NCBI RefSeq assembly: GCF_014199205.1 | Contig: NZ_JACIJD010000002.1 | Span: 186,001-250,000 of the forward strand | Length of the DNA: 64,000 bases | From: Muricoccus pecuniae | Lineage (GTDB): Bacteria > Pseudomonadota > Alphaproteobacteria > Acetobacterales > Acetobacteraceae | Reading direction: 5' to 3' | Shown here: one piece after another, positions 52,781-62,165 of the stretch | How positions within the stretch are numbered: position 1 is the first letter of the stretch | How the letters are laid out: the number at the start of each line of letters is the position of its first letter | The notes under the pieces: generated by a model | The model's input: only the letters and a program-made list of their open reading frames with translations | Told to the model about the DNA's origin: nothing | The model's database searches: none | Translations under genes and position numbers: made by a program

Positions 52781-55763
52781 ACCATCCCTTCTTCGCCGGG
52801 GCCTCCGGGGCATTGTCCGTGCCGAGCAGCACGGGCTGCACGATCGCGCCCACCACCGGCTCGGCCGGGGCCGGCTGCTCGGGAGTGGATGCCGCCTCCG
52901 GGGCCGCCGGAACCGGGGAGGCCTCGGCCGGCGCCGCGGGGGCAGGGGCGTCCGTAGCGACCGGAGCCGCGGGGGCAGGGGTGTCCGTGGCGGCCGGCGC
53001 CTCGGGGGCAGGAGCCTCCATGGCGGCCGGTGCGGCCTCGGCGGCGGGCGCCTCTTCTACCGGAACCACGGCCGGTGCCGCGTTCTCGGCGGCAGGCTCC
53101 TCCGCCATGCCGGCGGAGGGGATCTCGGCCGGGGAGGCCGCGATGGGGATCTCGCGCACGGCGCGGGGGACGGCCTCGGCCTCCTCCACGGCGTCCATCG
53201 CATCCATCAGCGCGTCGTAGCCCCCGCCGAAGGGATCGGCGGGCGTCGGGCCGGAATAGGGGGCGGGAGCCTCCTCTGCACCGGGGCGCGGCGCCTCGTC
53301 GCGGCGGAAGCGGCCACCGCCCCGGCGGCCGCGGCGGCGGCGGGCATCGCCCTCCGGCCGGTCCCCGGCGGCGCGGGCTTCCTCGGGTGCCGCCTCGGCG
53401 GCGTCCTCGGCGACGGGCTCGCCTTCCGCGGCGGCGGCGGTCCCCTCTTCGGCCTCGCCGGACTCATCGTCCTGCGCGGCCTCGGAGCCCTCGGCCTCGG
53501 GGGACCCGCCCTCCTCGCGGCGGCCATTGCGCCGGCGACGGCGACGGCGGCGGCCGCGCTCGCCATTGGCGTCCGCGCGCGCCTCGGCGCTCGTCGCCTC
53601 GGCCCCCTCATCGGCCTCCTCGGCCACCGCGGGCTCGTCCTCCTCGTCTCCGCCGCCGCCGGCCACGAAGACCGGCTCGGGCGCGTAGTCCATCCGCAGC
53701 GCGGGCGCGGCGGAGGGGGCGGGGGCCTGCTGGGTCTGCGGGCGGATGCGCTCGATGCGGTGCTGGGCCGCGCTCATCTCCACATCCGGCTCGAAGACCA
53801 CGCACATGTCGTGGCGCCCCTCCACCGCCGCGAGACGCTCACGCTTGCGGTTGAGGATGTGCATCGCCACCGCCGGCGCGCAGTGCACGAGGATCTCGGC
53901 GGCGCGGCGCTTGGCGCCCTCCTCCTCGATGGCGCGCAGCACGTGCAGCGCCGAGCTCTCGTCGGAGCGGACGATGCCCAGGCCCTGGCAGTGCGGGCAG
54001 GTGATGAAGGAGTGCTCGGTCAGCGAGGGGCGAAGCCGCTGGCGCGACATCTCCATCAGGCCGAAATGGGAGATGCGGCCCACCTGGATGCGCGCGCGGT
54101 CGTGGCGCAGCGCCTCCTTCAGGCGCCGCTCGACCATCGCGTCGTTGCGGCTGCTCTCCATGTCGATGAAGTCGATGACGATCAGCCCGGCCAGGTCCCG
54201 CAGGCGGAGCTGGCGCGCGATCTCGTCCGCCGCCTCAAGGTTGGTGCGGAGCGCCGTGTCCTCGATGTGGCGGTCGCGCGTGGCGCGGCCGGAGTTCACG
54301 TCGATGGAGACGAGGGCCTCGGTCTGGTTGATGACGATGTAGCCGCCCGAGCGGAGCTGCACGGTGGGCGACATCATCGCGTCGAGCTGCTGCTCCACCC
54401 CGGCGCGGGCGAAGAGGGGCATGCCGGGCTCGCGGTAGAGCTTAATCTTGCGCTCGTTCTGCGGCATCAGCATCCGCGTGAACTCGCGGGCCTGGCGGAA
54501 GGCGTCCTCGCCCTCGATCTGGATCTCCTCGATGTCCTTGGCGAAGTTGTCCCGGATCGCCCGCTTGAGGAGGTCGGCCTCCTCGTAGACCAGGGCGGGA
54601 GCCGTGGAGGCGAGGGTGCGCTCGCGGATGTCGTCCCAGAGGCGCAGCAGGTACTCGCCGTCGCGCCGGATCTCGGGCTTGGGTCGCTGGGCGCCGGCGG
54701 TGCGGACGATCATGCTCATCCCGCGCGGCAGGCCCAGCTCGTCGATCACCTCGCGCAGGCGCTTGCGGTCGCCGGCCGAGGTGATCTTGCGCGAGACGCC
54801 GCCGCCCTTGGGCGAGTTCGGCATCAGCACGGAGAAGCGGCCGGGAAGCGAGATGTAGGTGGTGAGCGCCGCGCCCTTGTTGCCGCGCTCCTCCTTCACG
54901 ACCTGGACGAGGATGATCTGCCGCCGGCGGATCACCTCCTGGATCTTGTAGTGGCGCAGGAAGCGGGAGGGGATGCGGCGCTCGCGGCGCTCATCCTCGC
55001 CGTTCTCGTCACCGCGCTCCTCGCCGCCGATCGTCTCGGGCGGGGGCGCGGCCTCGGTCACGGTCTCGACGCCGTGGCCGTTCTCGTCCTCGGAGGGCTC
55101 GGCGACGGGGTCGCCCTCGCTCACGCGGTCCACATGCATGGACATCGGCTGGGCGCGGGGGGTGCCCTCGGGCGCCGGGGCGCCGTCCTCGCCGCCGCCC
55201 GTCTCGCCATCGGCGGCGGTGCCGGCCGGAGCTTCCGGCTCAGGCTGGGGGGCGGCGGGCGTCGTGTCGGCGGTGGCGCCGCTCTCGTCGAGCGTCTCGC
55301 CGGGCTGCGCGGGGGCGGCAGCTTCCAGCCCGGAGCCGGCCTCGGCGGCGGGCGCCCCGGCTTCGCCCTGGGCCTCCTGGGGAGGGCCCTGGCGGCCGAT
55401 CAGGTCGGCGTCGTCGGCGGGGGCGATGCGCTCGGCGGCGGTCTCGATCTCGTCCTCGGGGTACTCCTCGTCCTCCTCCTGGGCCTGCATCTCGATCAGG
55501 CGCTGCCGGTCGGCGACGGGGATCTGGTAGTAGTCCGGGTGGATCTCGCCGAAGGCGAGGAAGCCGTGGCGGTTGCCGCCGTACTCGACGAAGGCGGCCT
55601 GGAGGCTCGGCTCCACGCGGACGATCTTGGCGAGGTAGATGTTGCCCTTCAGCGGGCGGCGGTTCTGGGTCTCGAGGTCGAAGTCCTCAAGACGGTTGCC
55701 GTCCAGCACCACCACCCGCGTCTCTTCGGGGTGGGATGCATCGATCAGCATGCGCTTGGTCAT
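52770..55763 (-). CDS. rne: Ribonuclease E (Rne/Rng family)
   Basis: A 997-residue endoribonuclease that initiates mRNA decay and rRNA/tRNA processing. The N-terminus MLIDASHPEETRVVVLDGNRLEDFD and KGNIYLAKIVRVEPSLQAAFVEYG form the first half of the S1 domain. It is interrupted by an acidic Ala/Glu/Pro-rich insert of about 165 residues (about 94-258) before the fold resumes. The DNase-I-like catalytic region (VIDFIDMESSRND), the zinc-link CPHC near residue 588 and the small domain follow. The C-terminal 300 residues are disordered, with alternating Arg-rich and Glu/Ala-rich blocks that probably scaffold the degradosome. The gene has a long leader. Confidence 0.95.
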   Translation of the reverse strand: MTKRMLIDASHPEETRVVVLDGNRLEDFDLETQNRRPLKGNIYLAKIVRVEPSLQAAFVEYGGNRHGFLAFGEIHPDYYQIPVADRQRLIEMQAQEEDEEYPEDEIETAAERIAPADDADLIGRQGPPQEAQGEAGAPAAEAGSGLEAAAPAQPGETLDESGATADTTPAAPQPEPEAPAGTAADGETGGGEDGAPAPEGTPRAQPMSMHVDRVSEGDPVAEPSEDENGHGVETVTEAAPPPETIGGEERGDENGEDERRERRIPSRFLRHYKIQEVIRRRQIILVQVVKEERGNKGAALTTYISLPGRFSVLMPNSPKGGGVSRKITSAGDRKRLREVIDELGLPRGMSMIVRTAGAQRPKPEIRRDGEYLLRLWDDIRERTLASTAPALVYEEADLLKRAIRDNFAKDIEEIQIEGEDAFRQAREFTRMLMPQNERKIKLYREPGMPLFARAGVEQQLDAMMSPTVQLRSGGYIVINQTEALVSIDVNSGRATRDRHIEDTALRTNLEAADEIARQLRLRDLAGLIVIDFIDMESSRNDAMVERRLKEALRHDRARIQVGRISHFGLMEMSRQRLRPSLTEHSFITCPHCQGLGIVRSDESSALHVLRAIEEEGAKRRAAEILVHCAPAVAMHILNRKRERLAAVEGRHDMCVVFEPDVEMSAAQHRIERIRPQTQQAPAPSAAPALRMDYAPEPVFVAGGGGDEEDEPAVAEEADEGAEATSAEARADANGERGRRRRRRRRNGRREEGGSPEAEGSEAAQDDESGEAEEGTAAAAEGEPVAEDAAEAAPEEARAAGDRPEGDARRRRGRRGGGRFRRDEAPRPGAEEAPAPYSGPTPADPFGGGYDALMDAMDAVEEAEAVPRAVREIPIAASPAEIPSAGMAEEPAAENAAPAVVPVEEAPAAEAAPAAMEAPAPEAPAATDTPAPAAPVATDAPAPAAPAEASPVPAAPEAASTPEQPAPAEPVVGAIVQPVLLGTDNAPEAPAKKGWWRR

Positions 55764-56228
55764 GGAAGGCGGAGCTCCGCGCCGCGCGGGGCGTATGGCA
55801 GCCGGCGGCGGTGAGGGTTGCTGGACCGGGAGCGGCGCGGTGCGGTTTGGTGCGAGGCATCGCCGTCATCCGTCCTTTCTCCCGTGGCGGGCGGCCCCTT
55901 GGGGCGCCCTGAGTGCTGTTCATGGACACGTGGCGTGCCCGGCGGTTCCGCGTGCCCTGCGCGGCCCTTGGCGGCGCAGGACTGCGCGCGCGGAGGGGCC
56001 GGCGACTGGCGCGCGGTCCGTCATCCCCAGGGAACTGGGGCGTTCGGCCCTGTCGCGCCGCGTGGCGCGCGCCGGAGAGGGGGAGGACCGCGCGGCGCCC
56101 GGGGTGCCGGGCCGGCTCGCCGTGCCGGGGAACCGGCGCTGGCGGCGGCCCCGTCCGGGGCGTGGCGTGGCCGGGCGTCCAATCCCGTTGGACCGGCGGC
56201 CCTGAACGGCCGCACCCGAAACCCTCCA

Positions 56229-56246
56229 CCGGCGGCGTGCCGCCGG
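56229..56246. other. Hairpin at the predicted 5' end of the rne transcript
   Basis: Perfect 8-base arms CCGGCGGC and GCCGCCGG separated by two bases, located a few bases downstream (minus strand) of the predicted start site. A structured 5' end would protect the rne mRNA from its own 5'-sensing product; that role is inferred. Confidence 0.4.
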
Positions 56247-56254
56247 GGCAAGGC

Positions 56255-56283
56255 ACCATACGCAGGGGGGCACCGGGGAGCAA
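56255..56283 (-). promoter_or_regulatory. Candidate sigma-70-type promoter for rne
   Basis: On the minus strand TTGCTC (56283-56278) and TATGGT (56260-56255) have exactly 17 bases between them. The predicted start lies near 56248, giving a leader of about 485 bases. Confidence 0.45.
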
Positions 56284-56426
56284 GGCGCTGTGTGCTCCGC
56301 GCCACACCCACCGGGGAAGGGGGCCGGGGCGGGGGCTGTTTCCCTCCGTCACGCTCTGCCGCATGGGCCGATGGTACTATCTCGGCCAAGGGGATGCCTG
56401 ACGAATTCAAGGGGGAGGGTGAGGGG

Positions 56427-57557
56427 ATGCGACCGGATCTGTCTCGCCGCGGCCTGCTGGCGGCCGTGCTGGCCGCGCTTGCCGCACCGCGCCCGGCGGC
56501 GGCCGATGGCGCCAGCCTGCGGCCCGATGGGGATGCCGCCTGGCTCGTTCTGCCCGGCGCCGCGTCCGGCCCGTGGCGACTGGTGGCGGAGGCGCGGCCG
56601 GCCCGGCTCGTGCTGAGCCTCCCGCGCCACGAATGGGAGGGCCCGCGCGCCCTGGCCGGTGCCGGCCCCGTGCGGGCGCTCCGCTGGGAGCCGCGCGCCC
56701 GGCGCCTGGTCCTCGACCTGCACGGGCCCGTGGCCGCCCCGGATGTGGGGCGGGAGGGAGGGGCGCTCGTCCTCTCCATCCGCCCCGGGCCCGGCGCCGC
56801 CTTCGCCCGCATGGCCGGGCCGGGCCGCCCGATCGCGCAGGGCAGCGGCGCCGCCCCCACGGCCCGCCCCGTGGTGGTGCTGGACCCCGGCCATGGCGGC
56901 AAGGACCCCGGCGCGATCGGAGCCACGGGAACGCAGGAGAAGCGCATCGTCCTCGCCGCCGCGCAGGAGATGAAGCGCCGGCTGGAGGCTGGCGGGAAGT
57001 GCCGCGTGCTGCTCACCCGCACGCGGGACGTCTTCGTGCCCCTCGCCGGCCGGGTGGAGTTCGCGCGCCGGAACCGGGCCGCGCTCTTCGTGTCGATCCA
57101 CGCGGATTCCGCCCCCGGGGCGCGGGGGGCGAGCGTCTACACCCTTTCCGAGACGGCCTCCGACTCCCTCTCGGCGGCGCTGGCGCGGCGGGAGAACGCG
57201 GCGGATGCGGCGGGCGGGCTGAACCTGCCGACCGTCCCGGCCGAAGTGCAGCGTATCCTCCTCAGCCTCGTTCGGCAGGAGACGCGGCAGGGGTCCGTGC
57301 GGCTGGCCAACATGACGGTGGGCGCGCTGCGCCCGCGGGTGGCGCTGCTGCCCAACACCCACCGGCAGGCGGCCTTCGCCGTGCTGAAGGCGCCCGACAT
57401 CCCCTCCATGCTGGTCGAGATCGGCTTCCTCTCCAGCCGGGCCGACGAGGCGCAGCTCAAGCGGCCGGAGCACCGGGCGCTGGTCGCCACGGCCCTGGCC
57501 GGGGCGGTGGAGGACTATCTCGTGCGGCCGGGGCTGGGCGTCGCCTCGGTCGGGTGA
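56427..57557 (+). CDS. N-acetylmuramoyl-L-alanine amidase (AmiC type)
   Basis: A 376-residue exported cell-wall hydrolase. The N-terminus RPDLSRRGLLAAVLAALAAPRPAAA is a signal with a twin-arginine motif (SRRGLLA), matching the Tat export of AmiA and AmiC. An AMIN-like beta domain covers about 30-130. The Amidase_3 catalytic domain (about 150-370) has VVVLDPGHGGKDPGA (zinc His), a Glu in the following GTQEKRIVL segment, a SIHADSA His and the catalytic Glu in SMLVEIGFLSS. It separates daughter cells by cleaving cross-bridged stem peptides. The ATG 56427 follows a purine-rich ribosome site. The next gene is penicillin-binding protein 1A, so two wall enzymes are adjacent. Confidence 0.93.
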   Translation: MRPDLSRRGLLAAVLAALAAPRPAAADGASLRPDGDAAWLVLPGAASGPWRLVAEARPARLVLSLPRHEWEGPRALAGAGPVRALRWEPRARRLVLDLHGPVAAPDVGREGGALVLSIRPGPGAAFARMAGPGRPIAQGSGAAPTARPVVVLDPGHGGKDPGAIGATGTQEKRIVLAAAQEMKRRLEAGGKCRVLLTRTRDVFVPLAGRVEFARRNRAALFVSIHADSAPGARGASVYTLSETASDSLSAALARRENAADAAGGLNLPTVPAEVQRILLSLVRQETRQGSVRLANMTVGALRPRVALLPNTHRQAAFAVLKAPDIPSMLVEIGFLSSRADEAQLKRPEHRALVATALAGAVEDYLVRPGLGVASVG

Positions 57558-57581
57558 GAAGGGGCGGGCCTGCTTAACGCG

Positions 57582-57608
57582 TTGTTTCCAAGGCGGGTGT
57601 GCTATGTG
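57582..57608 (+). promoter_or_regulatory. Weak promoter candidate upstream of the PBP1A gene
   Basis: TTGTTT (57582-57587) and TATGTG (57603-57608) are separated by 15 bases, shorter than ideal. It lies in the 154-base gap between the amidase stop and the PBP1A start. Confidence 0.28.
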
Positions 57609-57711
57609 GCGGCTCGGCGTCGGGGGCACGGGTCTGTCATTCGCCCGCAACGCGTCCCAGATATAGAGACAGGGTTTGGGCCGCTTCTCCCGCGGCCATG
57701 GGGTTCACAGA

Positions 57712-60300
57712 ATGGCTTCCAGAGATCTCCGTGCCGAGCGGCCGCTGGTGGGTGAGCGCGGCGTGCGGGCCGGGGCGGACACGGTGGATGCGGCCGCCGT
57801 GCCCCCGCCGGGCCCGGGCAAGCGGCGCCCGCGCCGCGCCATCTGGCTGCGCCGGACGGTCGGCTTCGTCTTCGGCCTCGGCATGGTCGGCGTGGTGGTG
57901 GGCGGCATCGCCGGCTACGGCATGTGGCGCACCGCGACCGCCGATCTGCCCGAGCACGCCTGGCTCGCGGATTACCAGCCGCCGCAGATGTCGCGCATCT
58001 TCGCGGCCGATAGCCGGCTGATGGCGGAGATGGCGCTGGAGCGCCGAGTCTTCGTGCCGATCGCGGCCATCCCCAGGCGCGTGCAGCAGGCCTTCGTCTC
58101 GGCGGAGGACCAGAACTACTGGACCCATGGCGGCGTGGACCCCATCGCCGTGGCGCGCGCGGCCTTCACCAACCTGGAGCAGCTCGGCTCGGGGCGGCGC
58201 AGCATCGGCGCCTCCACCATCACCCAGCAGGTCGCCAAGAACATGCTGGTGGGCAACGACCGCACCGTCATGCGGAAGGTGCGGGAGGCGATCCTGGCGC
58301 AGCGGCTCGAATCCGCGATGAGCAAGGACCGCATCCTGGAGATCTACCTCAACGAGATCTTCCTCGGCGCCCAGGCCTATGGCGTGGCCGCCGCCGCGCA
58401 GAACTACTTCAACAAGGGGCTGGACGAGCTGACCCTGGGCGAGACCGCCTTCCTCGCCGTGCTGCCCAAGGCCCCGAACAACTACAACCCCGCCCGCTAC
58501 CCCGAGCGCGCGAAGGAGCGCCGCGACTGGGTGCTGGACCGCATGGCCGAGGACCGCGCCGTCACCCGCGAGGAGGCCGATGCCGCGAAGGCGGAGCCCA
58601 TCATCGCCCGCGGCCGGGCGCGGCCGGACATGGTCGCCGTCGGCCAGTACTTCACCGAGGAGGTGCGGCGCGAGCTGAACGCCCGCTTCGGCCAGGAGCA
58701 GACGAATATGGGCGGGCTGGTGGTCCGCACCTCCATGGACCCCCCGCTCCAGGCCGCGACCGAGAAGGCGCTGCGCGACCACCTCCTGAACTATGACCGC
58801 CGCCGCGGCGGCTGGCGCGGCCCGGTGGCGAAGGTCTCGGCCGCCCCCGCCGAGTGGATGCCGGCGCTGGAGGGCGTGCAGCGCGTGCCTGGCATGCTGC
58901 CGGAATGGCGGCTCGCCGTGGTGCTGGAGGTGAACAACCGCGAGGCCCGGCTCGGCTGGGCCGAGCGCCCGGCGGCCCGCGCCCCCGCCCAGCCCCGCGA
59001 GGGCCGCCTCGTGCTGGAGGACGTGTCCGGCTGGGCCCGCCCGGTGCGGGACGGCCGCATGGGCCCGGCACCCCGCCGGATGGGGGACGTGGTCGCGCCC
59101 GGCGACGTGGTGATGGTGGAGACGATCCCCGCCGCCCCTGCCGGGGGCCGCAATGCCGCCCGTGCGGAGAGGCTGGCGCTGCGCCAGATCCCGCAGGTGG
59201 AGGGCGCGGTCGTCGCGCTCGACCCCTCCACCGGCCGCGTGCTCGCCATGGCCGGCGGCTTCAACTTCGAGAAGTCCTGGTTCAACCGCGCGACCCAGGC
59301 GATGCGGCAGCCCGGCTCGTCCTTCAAGCCCTTCGTCTATGTCACGGCGCTAGAGCAGGGCATCCCCCCGAACCAGCAGCTGCTCGACGCGCCCTTCGAG
59401 ATGATGACGCCCCAGGGCATCTGGCGCCCGGGCAACTACAGCGGCAACTCGAATGGTTGGGTGACCATGCGCACCGCCATCGAGAAGTCCCTCAACCAGG
59501 TGACGGTGCGCCTCGCCCAGGAGGTCGGCATCGGCAAGGTCGCCGATACGGCGCGGCGCTTCGGCGTGATCCAGAACATGCCGCGCGTGCTCTCCATGTC
59601 GCTGGGCGCGGGCGAGACGACGGTGATGCGGATGGCCGCGGGCTACGCCGCCTTCGTCAATGGCGGAAAAAAGGTGGACCCCTCGCTGATCGACAGCGTG
59701 CAGGACCGCTTCGGCCATGTGGTCTGGCGCAACGACGCGCGCCGCTGCGAGGGCTGCAACGCCGACCTCTCCGCCGGGCCGCCGCGGCTTGCCGACCAGC
59801 GGCCGCAGGTGGTGGACCCTATCGCTGCCTACCAGATGGTCTCCCTGCTCCAGGGCGTGACGGCGCGCGGCACGGGCGTGGAGGCCGCCAAGGGGCTGAA
59901 CCGCCCGGTGGCGGGCAAGACGGGCACGACGAACGACTATTTCGACAACTGGTTCGTCGGCTTCACCCCCGACATCGTCGTCGCCGTCTGGGTCGGCTTC
60001 GACGACCCGCACTCCCTCGGCGAGGGCGAGACGGGCGGCGGCAACGCGGCGCCCATCTTCAGGGAGGTGGTGGCGGCGGCGCTGAAGGACAGCCCCCCCG
60101 TGCCGTTCCGCGCCCCCCCGGGCGTCGCGCTCGTGCGCGTCTCCACCAGCAACGGCCAGTCCATCCTGGAGCCCTTCCGGCCGGGCACGGAGAGCGCGGC
60201 CCGCCCGCCCATGGGCGGCTTCGAGGCCTCGGGCGCCGGAGGGGGCGGGGGCGGGACCACGGCCTCGGCCGTGGACAGCGGCCTGGGCGGGCTCTACTAG
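57712..60300 (+). CDS. mrcA: Penicillin-binding protein 1A (class A bifunctional PBP)
   Basis: An 862-residue inner-membrane enzyme that polymerises and cross-links peptidoglycan. A short basic cytoplasmic tail (RRPRRAIWLRR) precedes one transmembrane helix near residues 45-66. The glycosyltransferase domain has SAEDQNYWTHGG with the catalytic Glu, GASTITQQVAKNM and RILEIYLNEIFLG. An OB-like insert of about 110 residues follows. The transpeptidase has the SxxK in GSSFKPF, SxN-type SGNSNGW and KTGTTND. A Gly/Ser-rich tail ends the protein. The start ATG 57712 is chosen because the upstream frame adds an unlikely extension. Confidence 0.95.
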   Translation: MASRDLRAERPLVGERGVRAGADTVDAAAVPPPGPGKRRPRRAIWLRRTVGFVFGLGMVGVVVGGIAGYGMWRTATADLPEHAWLADYQPPQMSRIFAADSRLMAEMALERRVFVPIAAIPRRVQQAFVSAEDQNYWTHGGVDPIAVARAAFTNLEQLGSGRRSIGASTITQQVAKNMLVGNDRTVMRKVREAILAQRLESAMSKDRILEIYLNEIFLGAQAYGVAAAAQNYFNKGLDELTLGETAFLAVLPKAPNNYNPARYPERAKERRDWVLDRMAEDRAVTREEADAAKAEPIIARGRARPDMVAVGQYFTEEVRRELNARFGQEQTNMGGLVVRTSMDPPLQAATEKALRDHLLNYDRRRGGWRGPVAKVSAAPAEWMPALEGVQRVPGMLPEWRLAVVLEVNNREARLGWAERPAARAPAQPREGRLVLEDVSGWARPVRDGRMGPAPRRMGDVVAPGDVVMVETIPAAPAGGRNAARAERLALRQIPQVEGAVVALDPSTGRVLAMAGGFNFEKSWFNRATQAMRQPGSSFKPFVYVTALEQGIPPNQQLLDAPFEMMTPQGIWRPGNYSGNSNGWVTMRTAIEKSLNQVTVRLAQEVGIGKVADTARRFGVIQNMPRVLSMSLGAGETTVMRMAAGYAAFVNGGKKVDPSLIDSVQDRFGHVVWRNDARRCEGCNADLSAGPPRLADQRPQVVDPIAAYQMVSLLQGVTARGTGVEAAKGLNRPVAGKTGTTNDYFDNWFVGFTPDIVVAVWVGFDDPHSLGEGETGGGNAAPIFREVVAAALKDSPPVPFRAPPGVALVRVSTSNGQSILEPFRPGTESAARPPMGGFEASGAGGGGGGTTASAVDSGLGGLY

Positions 60301-60312
60301 GGGCCCCCCGGA

Positions 60313-60340
60313 GATCCCATCTGGGATGCCATGTCCGTTT
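60313..60340 (+). terminator. Weak hairpin with T-rich tail after PBP1A
   Basis: A short ATCCCA-TC-TGGGAT inverted repeat lies just after the stop at 60300 and is followed by T-rich sequence near 60330-60347. The 2-base loop makes the hairpin small. It may lower transcription into prfB. Confidence 0.3.
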
Positions 60341-60423
60341 CGTTTTCAAGAGGATCGGATCGGCGCTTGCGCGAATCCTGGCGCGGCGCGCCGCCGCGAC
60401 GATCCGACAGGACCCGCTGAACC

Positions 60424-61554
60424 ATGCGTGCCGATGCCGAGGGCCTGAAGGGCCAGATCGCCGACAGCGTCGCCCTGCTGCGACGCCACCTGGACTGGGA
60501 TGCCGCCGTCGTGCGGCTGCACGAGCTGAACGCCCGCGCCGAGGACCCGGACCTCTGGAACGACGCGGCGGCCGCACAGAAGCTGATGCGCGAGCGCACC
60601 CGCCTGGCCGACCAGATCGAGGGCGTGCGCAAGCTCGAGGGGGAGGTCCAGGACTCGCTGGAGCTGATCGAGCTGGCTGAGGCGGAGGACGACGCCGCGA
60701 CGGCCGATGCCGCGGTCGCCGACCTCCATCGCCTCGCCGCCGAGGCGAAGCGGCGCGAGATCGAGAGCCTTCTCTCCGGCGAGGCCGATGCGAACGACGC
60801 CTATGTCGAGGTGAACTCGGGCGCGGGCGGCACGGACGCGCAGGACTGGGCGGAGATGATGCTCCGCATGTACACGCGCTGGGCCGAGGCGCACGGCTAC
60901 AAGGTGGCGATCACCGAGCAGAGCGAGGGCGACGAGGCCGGGATCAAGTCCGCCACCATCCAGGTGAGCGGGCCGAACGCCTATGGCTGGCTGAAGACGG
61001 AGATGGGCGTCCACCGCCTCGTCCGCATCTCGCCCTTCGGCGGGAACGACAAGCGGCAGACGAGCTTCGCCTCGGTCTATGTCTACCCCGTGATCGACGA
61101 CAAGATTCAGGTGGACATCAATCCCGCGGATCTGCGGACCGACACTTTCCGCGCGAGCGGCGCCGGCGGGCAGCACGTGAACAAGACGGAGTCGGGCGTG
61201 CGCTTCACCCACATCCCCACGGGGATCGTGGTGGCCTCCACCCAGGACCGCTCCCAGCACCGCAACCGCGCCATCGCCATGGATATGCTGCGCGCCCGCC
61301 TCTACGAGCTGGAGCTGCAGAAGCGCGAGGCCGTCTCCGCCGCCACCGAGGCGGGCAAGACCGATATCGGCTGGGGCCACCAGATCCGCTCCTACGTCCT
61401 GCAGCCCTATCAGATGGTGAAGGACCTCCGGACGGGGGTGGAGAAGGGCAACCCGGCCGCGGTGCTGGACGGCGACCTCGACGAGTTCATGGCGGCCGCC
61501 CTGGCCACCCGCGTCGGCGCCACCCGCTCCGAGGCGAGCGCCAGCGCCCGCTGA
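60424..61554 (+). CDS. prfB: Peptide chain release factor 2, without programmed frameshift
   Basis: A 376-residue RF2 that reads UAA and UGA. The SPF anticodon-like motif is in RISPFGG, and the GGQ catalytic loop in [26 protein letters not shown] and the C-terminal [15 protein letters not shown] are canonical. In many bacteria codon 26 is an in-frame UGA requiring a +1 shift. Here the equivalent region ([10 protein letters not shown], 60480-60510) reads straight through with no stop and no CTT-TGA slippery sequence, so RF2 autoregulation by frameshifting is absent. It starts at ATG 60424, about 120 bases after PBP1A. Confidence 0.96.
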   Translation: MRADAEGLKGQIADSVALLRRHLDWDAAVVRLHELNARAEDPDLWNDAAAAQKLMRERTRLADQIEGVRKLEGEVQDSLELIELAEAEDDAATADAAVADLHRLAAEAKRREIESLLSGEADANDAYVEVNSGAGGTDAQDWAEMMLRMYTRWAEAHGYKVAITEQSEGDEAGIKSATIQVSGPNAYGWLKTEMGVHRLVRISPFGGNDKRQTSFASVYVYPVIDDKIQVDINPADLRTDTFRASGAGGQHVNKTESGVRFTHIPTGIVVASTQDRSQHRNRAIAMDMLRARLYELELQKREAVSAATEAGKTDIGWGHQIRSYVLQPYQMVKDLRTGVEKGNPAAVLDGDLDEFMAAALATRVGATRSEASASAR

Positions 61555-61564
61555 GGCGAGGCGC

Positions 61565-62143
61565 GTGACCTCCCGCCCGCAGGACCTACACGATCCCGGC
61601 GGCAAGGTGCGGCTGCGGATCGGGGAGGAGGTGGTCAGCCGCGCCGAGTTCTCGGCAGACGGCCGCTACCGCACCGTGCTGGAGCGCCGCTGGGACGGGC
61701 TGCCCTTCGGCAGCCCCGGCGTCTGCGCCTGGATCATGATGAATCCGAGCACGGCGGACGAGACGGTGGACGATCCCACCGTCCGCCGCGCGCGCGACTT
61801 CACCCGCCGCTGGGGCTTCGGCGCCATGGTGGTGCTGAACGCCTTCGCCCTGCGCGCGACGAAGCCGGCCATGCTGCTGGAGGCCGAGGACCCCGTCGGC
61901 CCCGGCAACGACGCCGCCATCGCCGACTGGGCCGCGCGGGCCGAGCGGCTGGTGGTGGCCTGGGGCCTGCCGCCCAGGCCCCTGCGCTGGCGCGCGGCGG
62001 AACTGGCCGCGATCCTGGCGCGGGCCGGGGCGCAGCCGATGGCGCTGAAGGTCACGGCGGACGGGCAGCCCGGCCATCCGCTCTACATCGCCGGGGACAC
62101 GCCTCCCCGGCCCTGGGCGCTGCCGGGCGGGGGCGGCGAATAG
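61565..62143 (+). CDS. DUF1643 domain-containing protein
   Basis: A 192-residue cytoplasmic protein of the DUF1643 family. The signature is WIMMNPSTADETVDDPTVRR near residues 57-76, followed by GFGAMVVLNAFALRATKP and a DPVGPGNDAAI segment. The family is uncharacterised; it looks like a small Rossmann-like fold with possible nucleotide contact. GTG 61565 is the start, 10 bases after prfB, so it is probably in the same transcript. It converges on the beta-lactamase gene with a gap of about 20 bases. Confidence 0.85.
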   Translation: MTSRPQDLHDPGGKVRLRIGEEVVSRAEFSADGRYRTVLERRWDGLPFGSPGVCAWIMMNPSTADETVDDPTVRRARDFTRRWGFGAMVVLNAFALRATKPAMLLEAEDPVGPGNDAAIADWAARAERLVVAWGLPPRPLRWRAAELAAILARAGAQPMALKVTADGQPGHPLYIAGDTPPRPWALPGGGGE

Positions 62144-62165
62144 GGCCGGGGCGCCTCCGGGGCTC

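Larger units (their letters stand above)
55764..56426. promoter_or_regulatory. Long leader/intergenic region between rne and the divergent amidase gene
   Basis: About 660 bases with no supported gene. Most of it is probably the rne 5' untranslated region (a promoter candidate lies about 490 bases upstream of the ATG), which in other bacteria mediates autoregulation by RNase E. Several GC-rich inverted repeats are present. Short open frames here are low-complexity Arg/Pro/Ala translations and are not called. The promoter for the amidase gene should lie near the right end. Confidence 0.5.

Noticed and set aside
51879-55814. Plus-strand open frame of 1311 codons
   Set aside because: It is antisense to the GNAT-NUDIX and rne genes. 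The Gly/Leu/His-rich translation mirrors the Glu/Ala repeats of RNase E.
55900-56420. Small plus- and minus-strand open frames in the rne-amidase gap
   Set aside because: All translate to Arg/Pro/Ala-rich sequence without motifs; the region is better explained as the rne leader and promoters.
60480-60520. Possible prfB frameshift site
   Set aside because: The equivalent region encodes RRHLDWD without UGA or a slippery codon; the frame is continuous.
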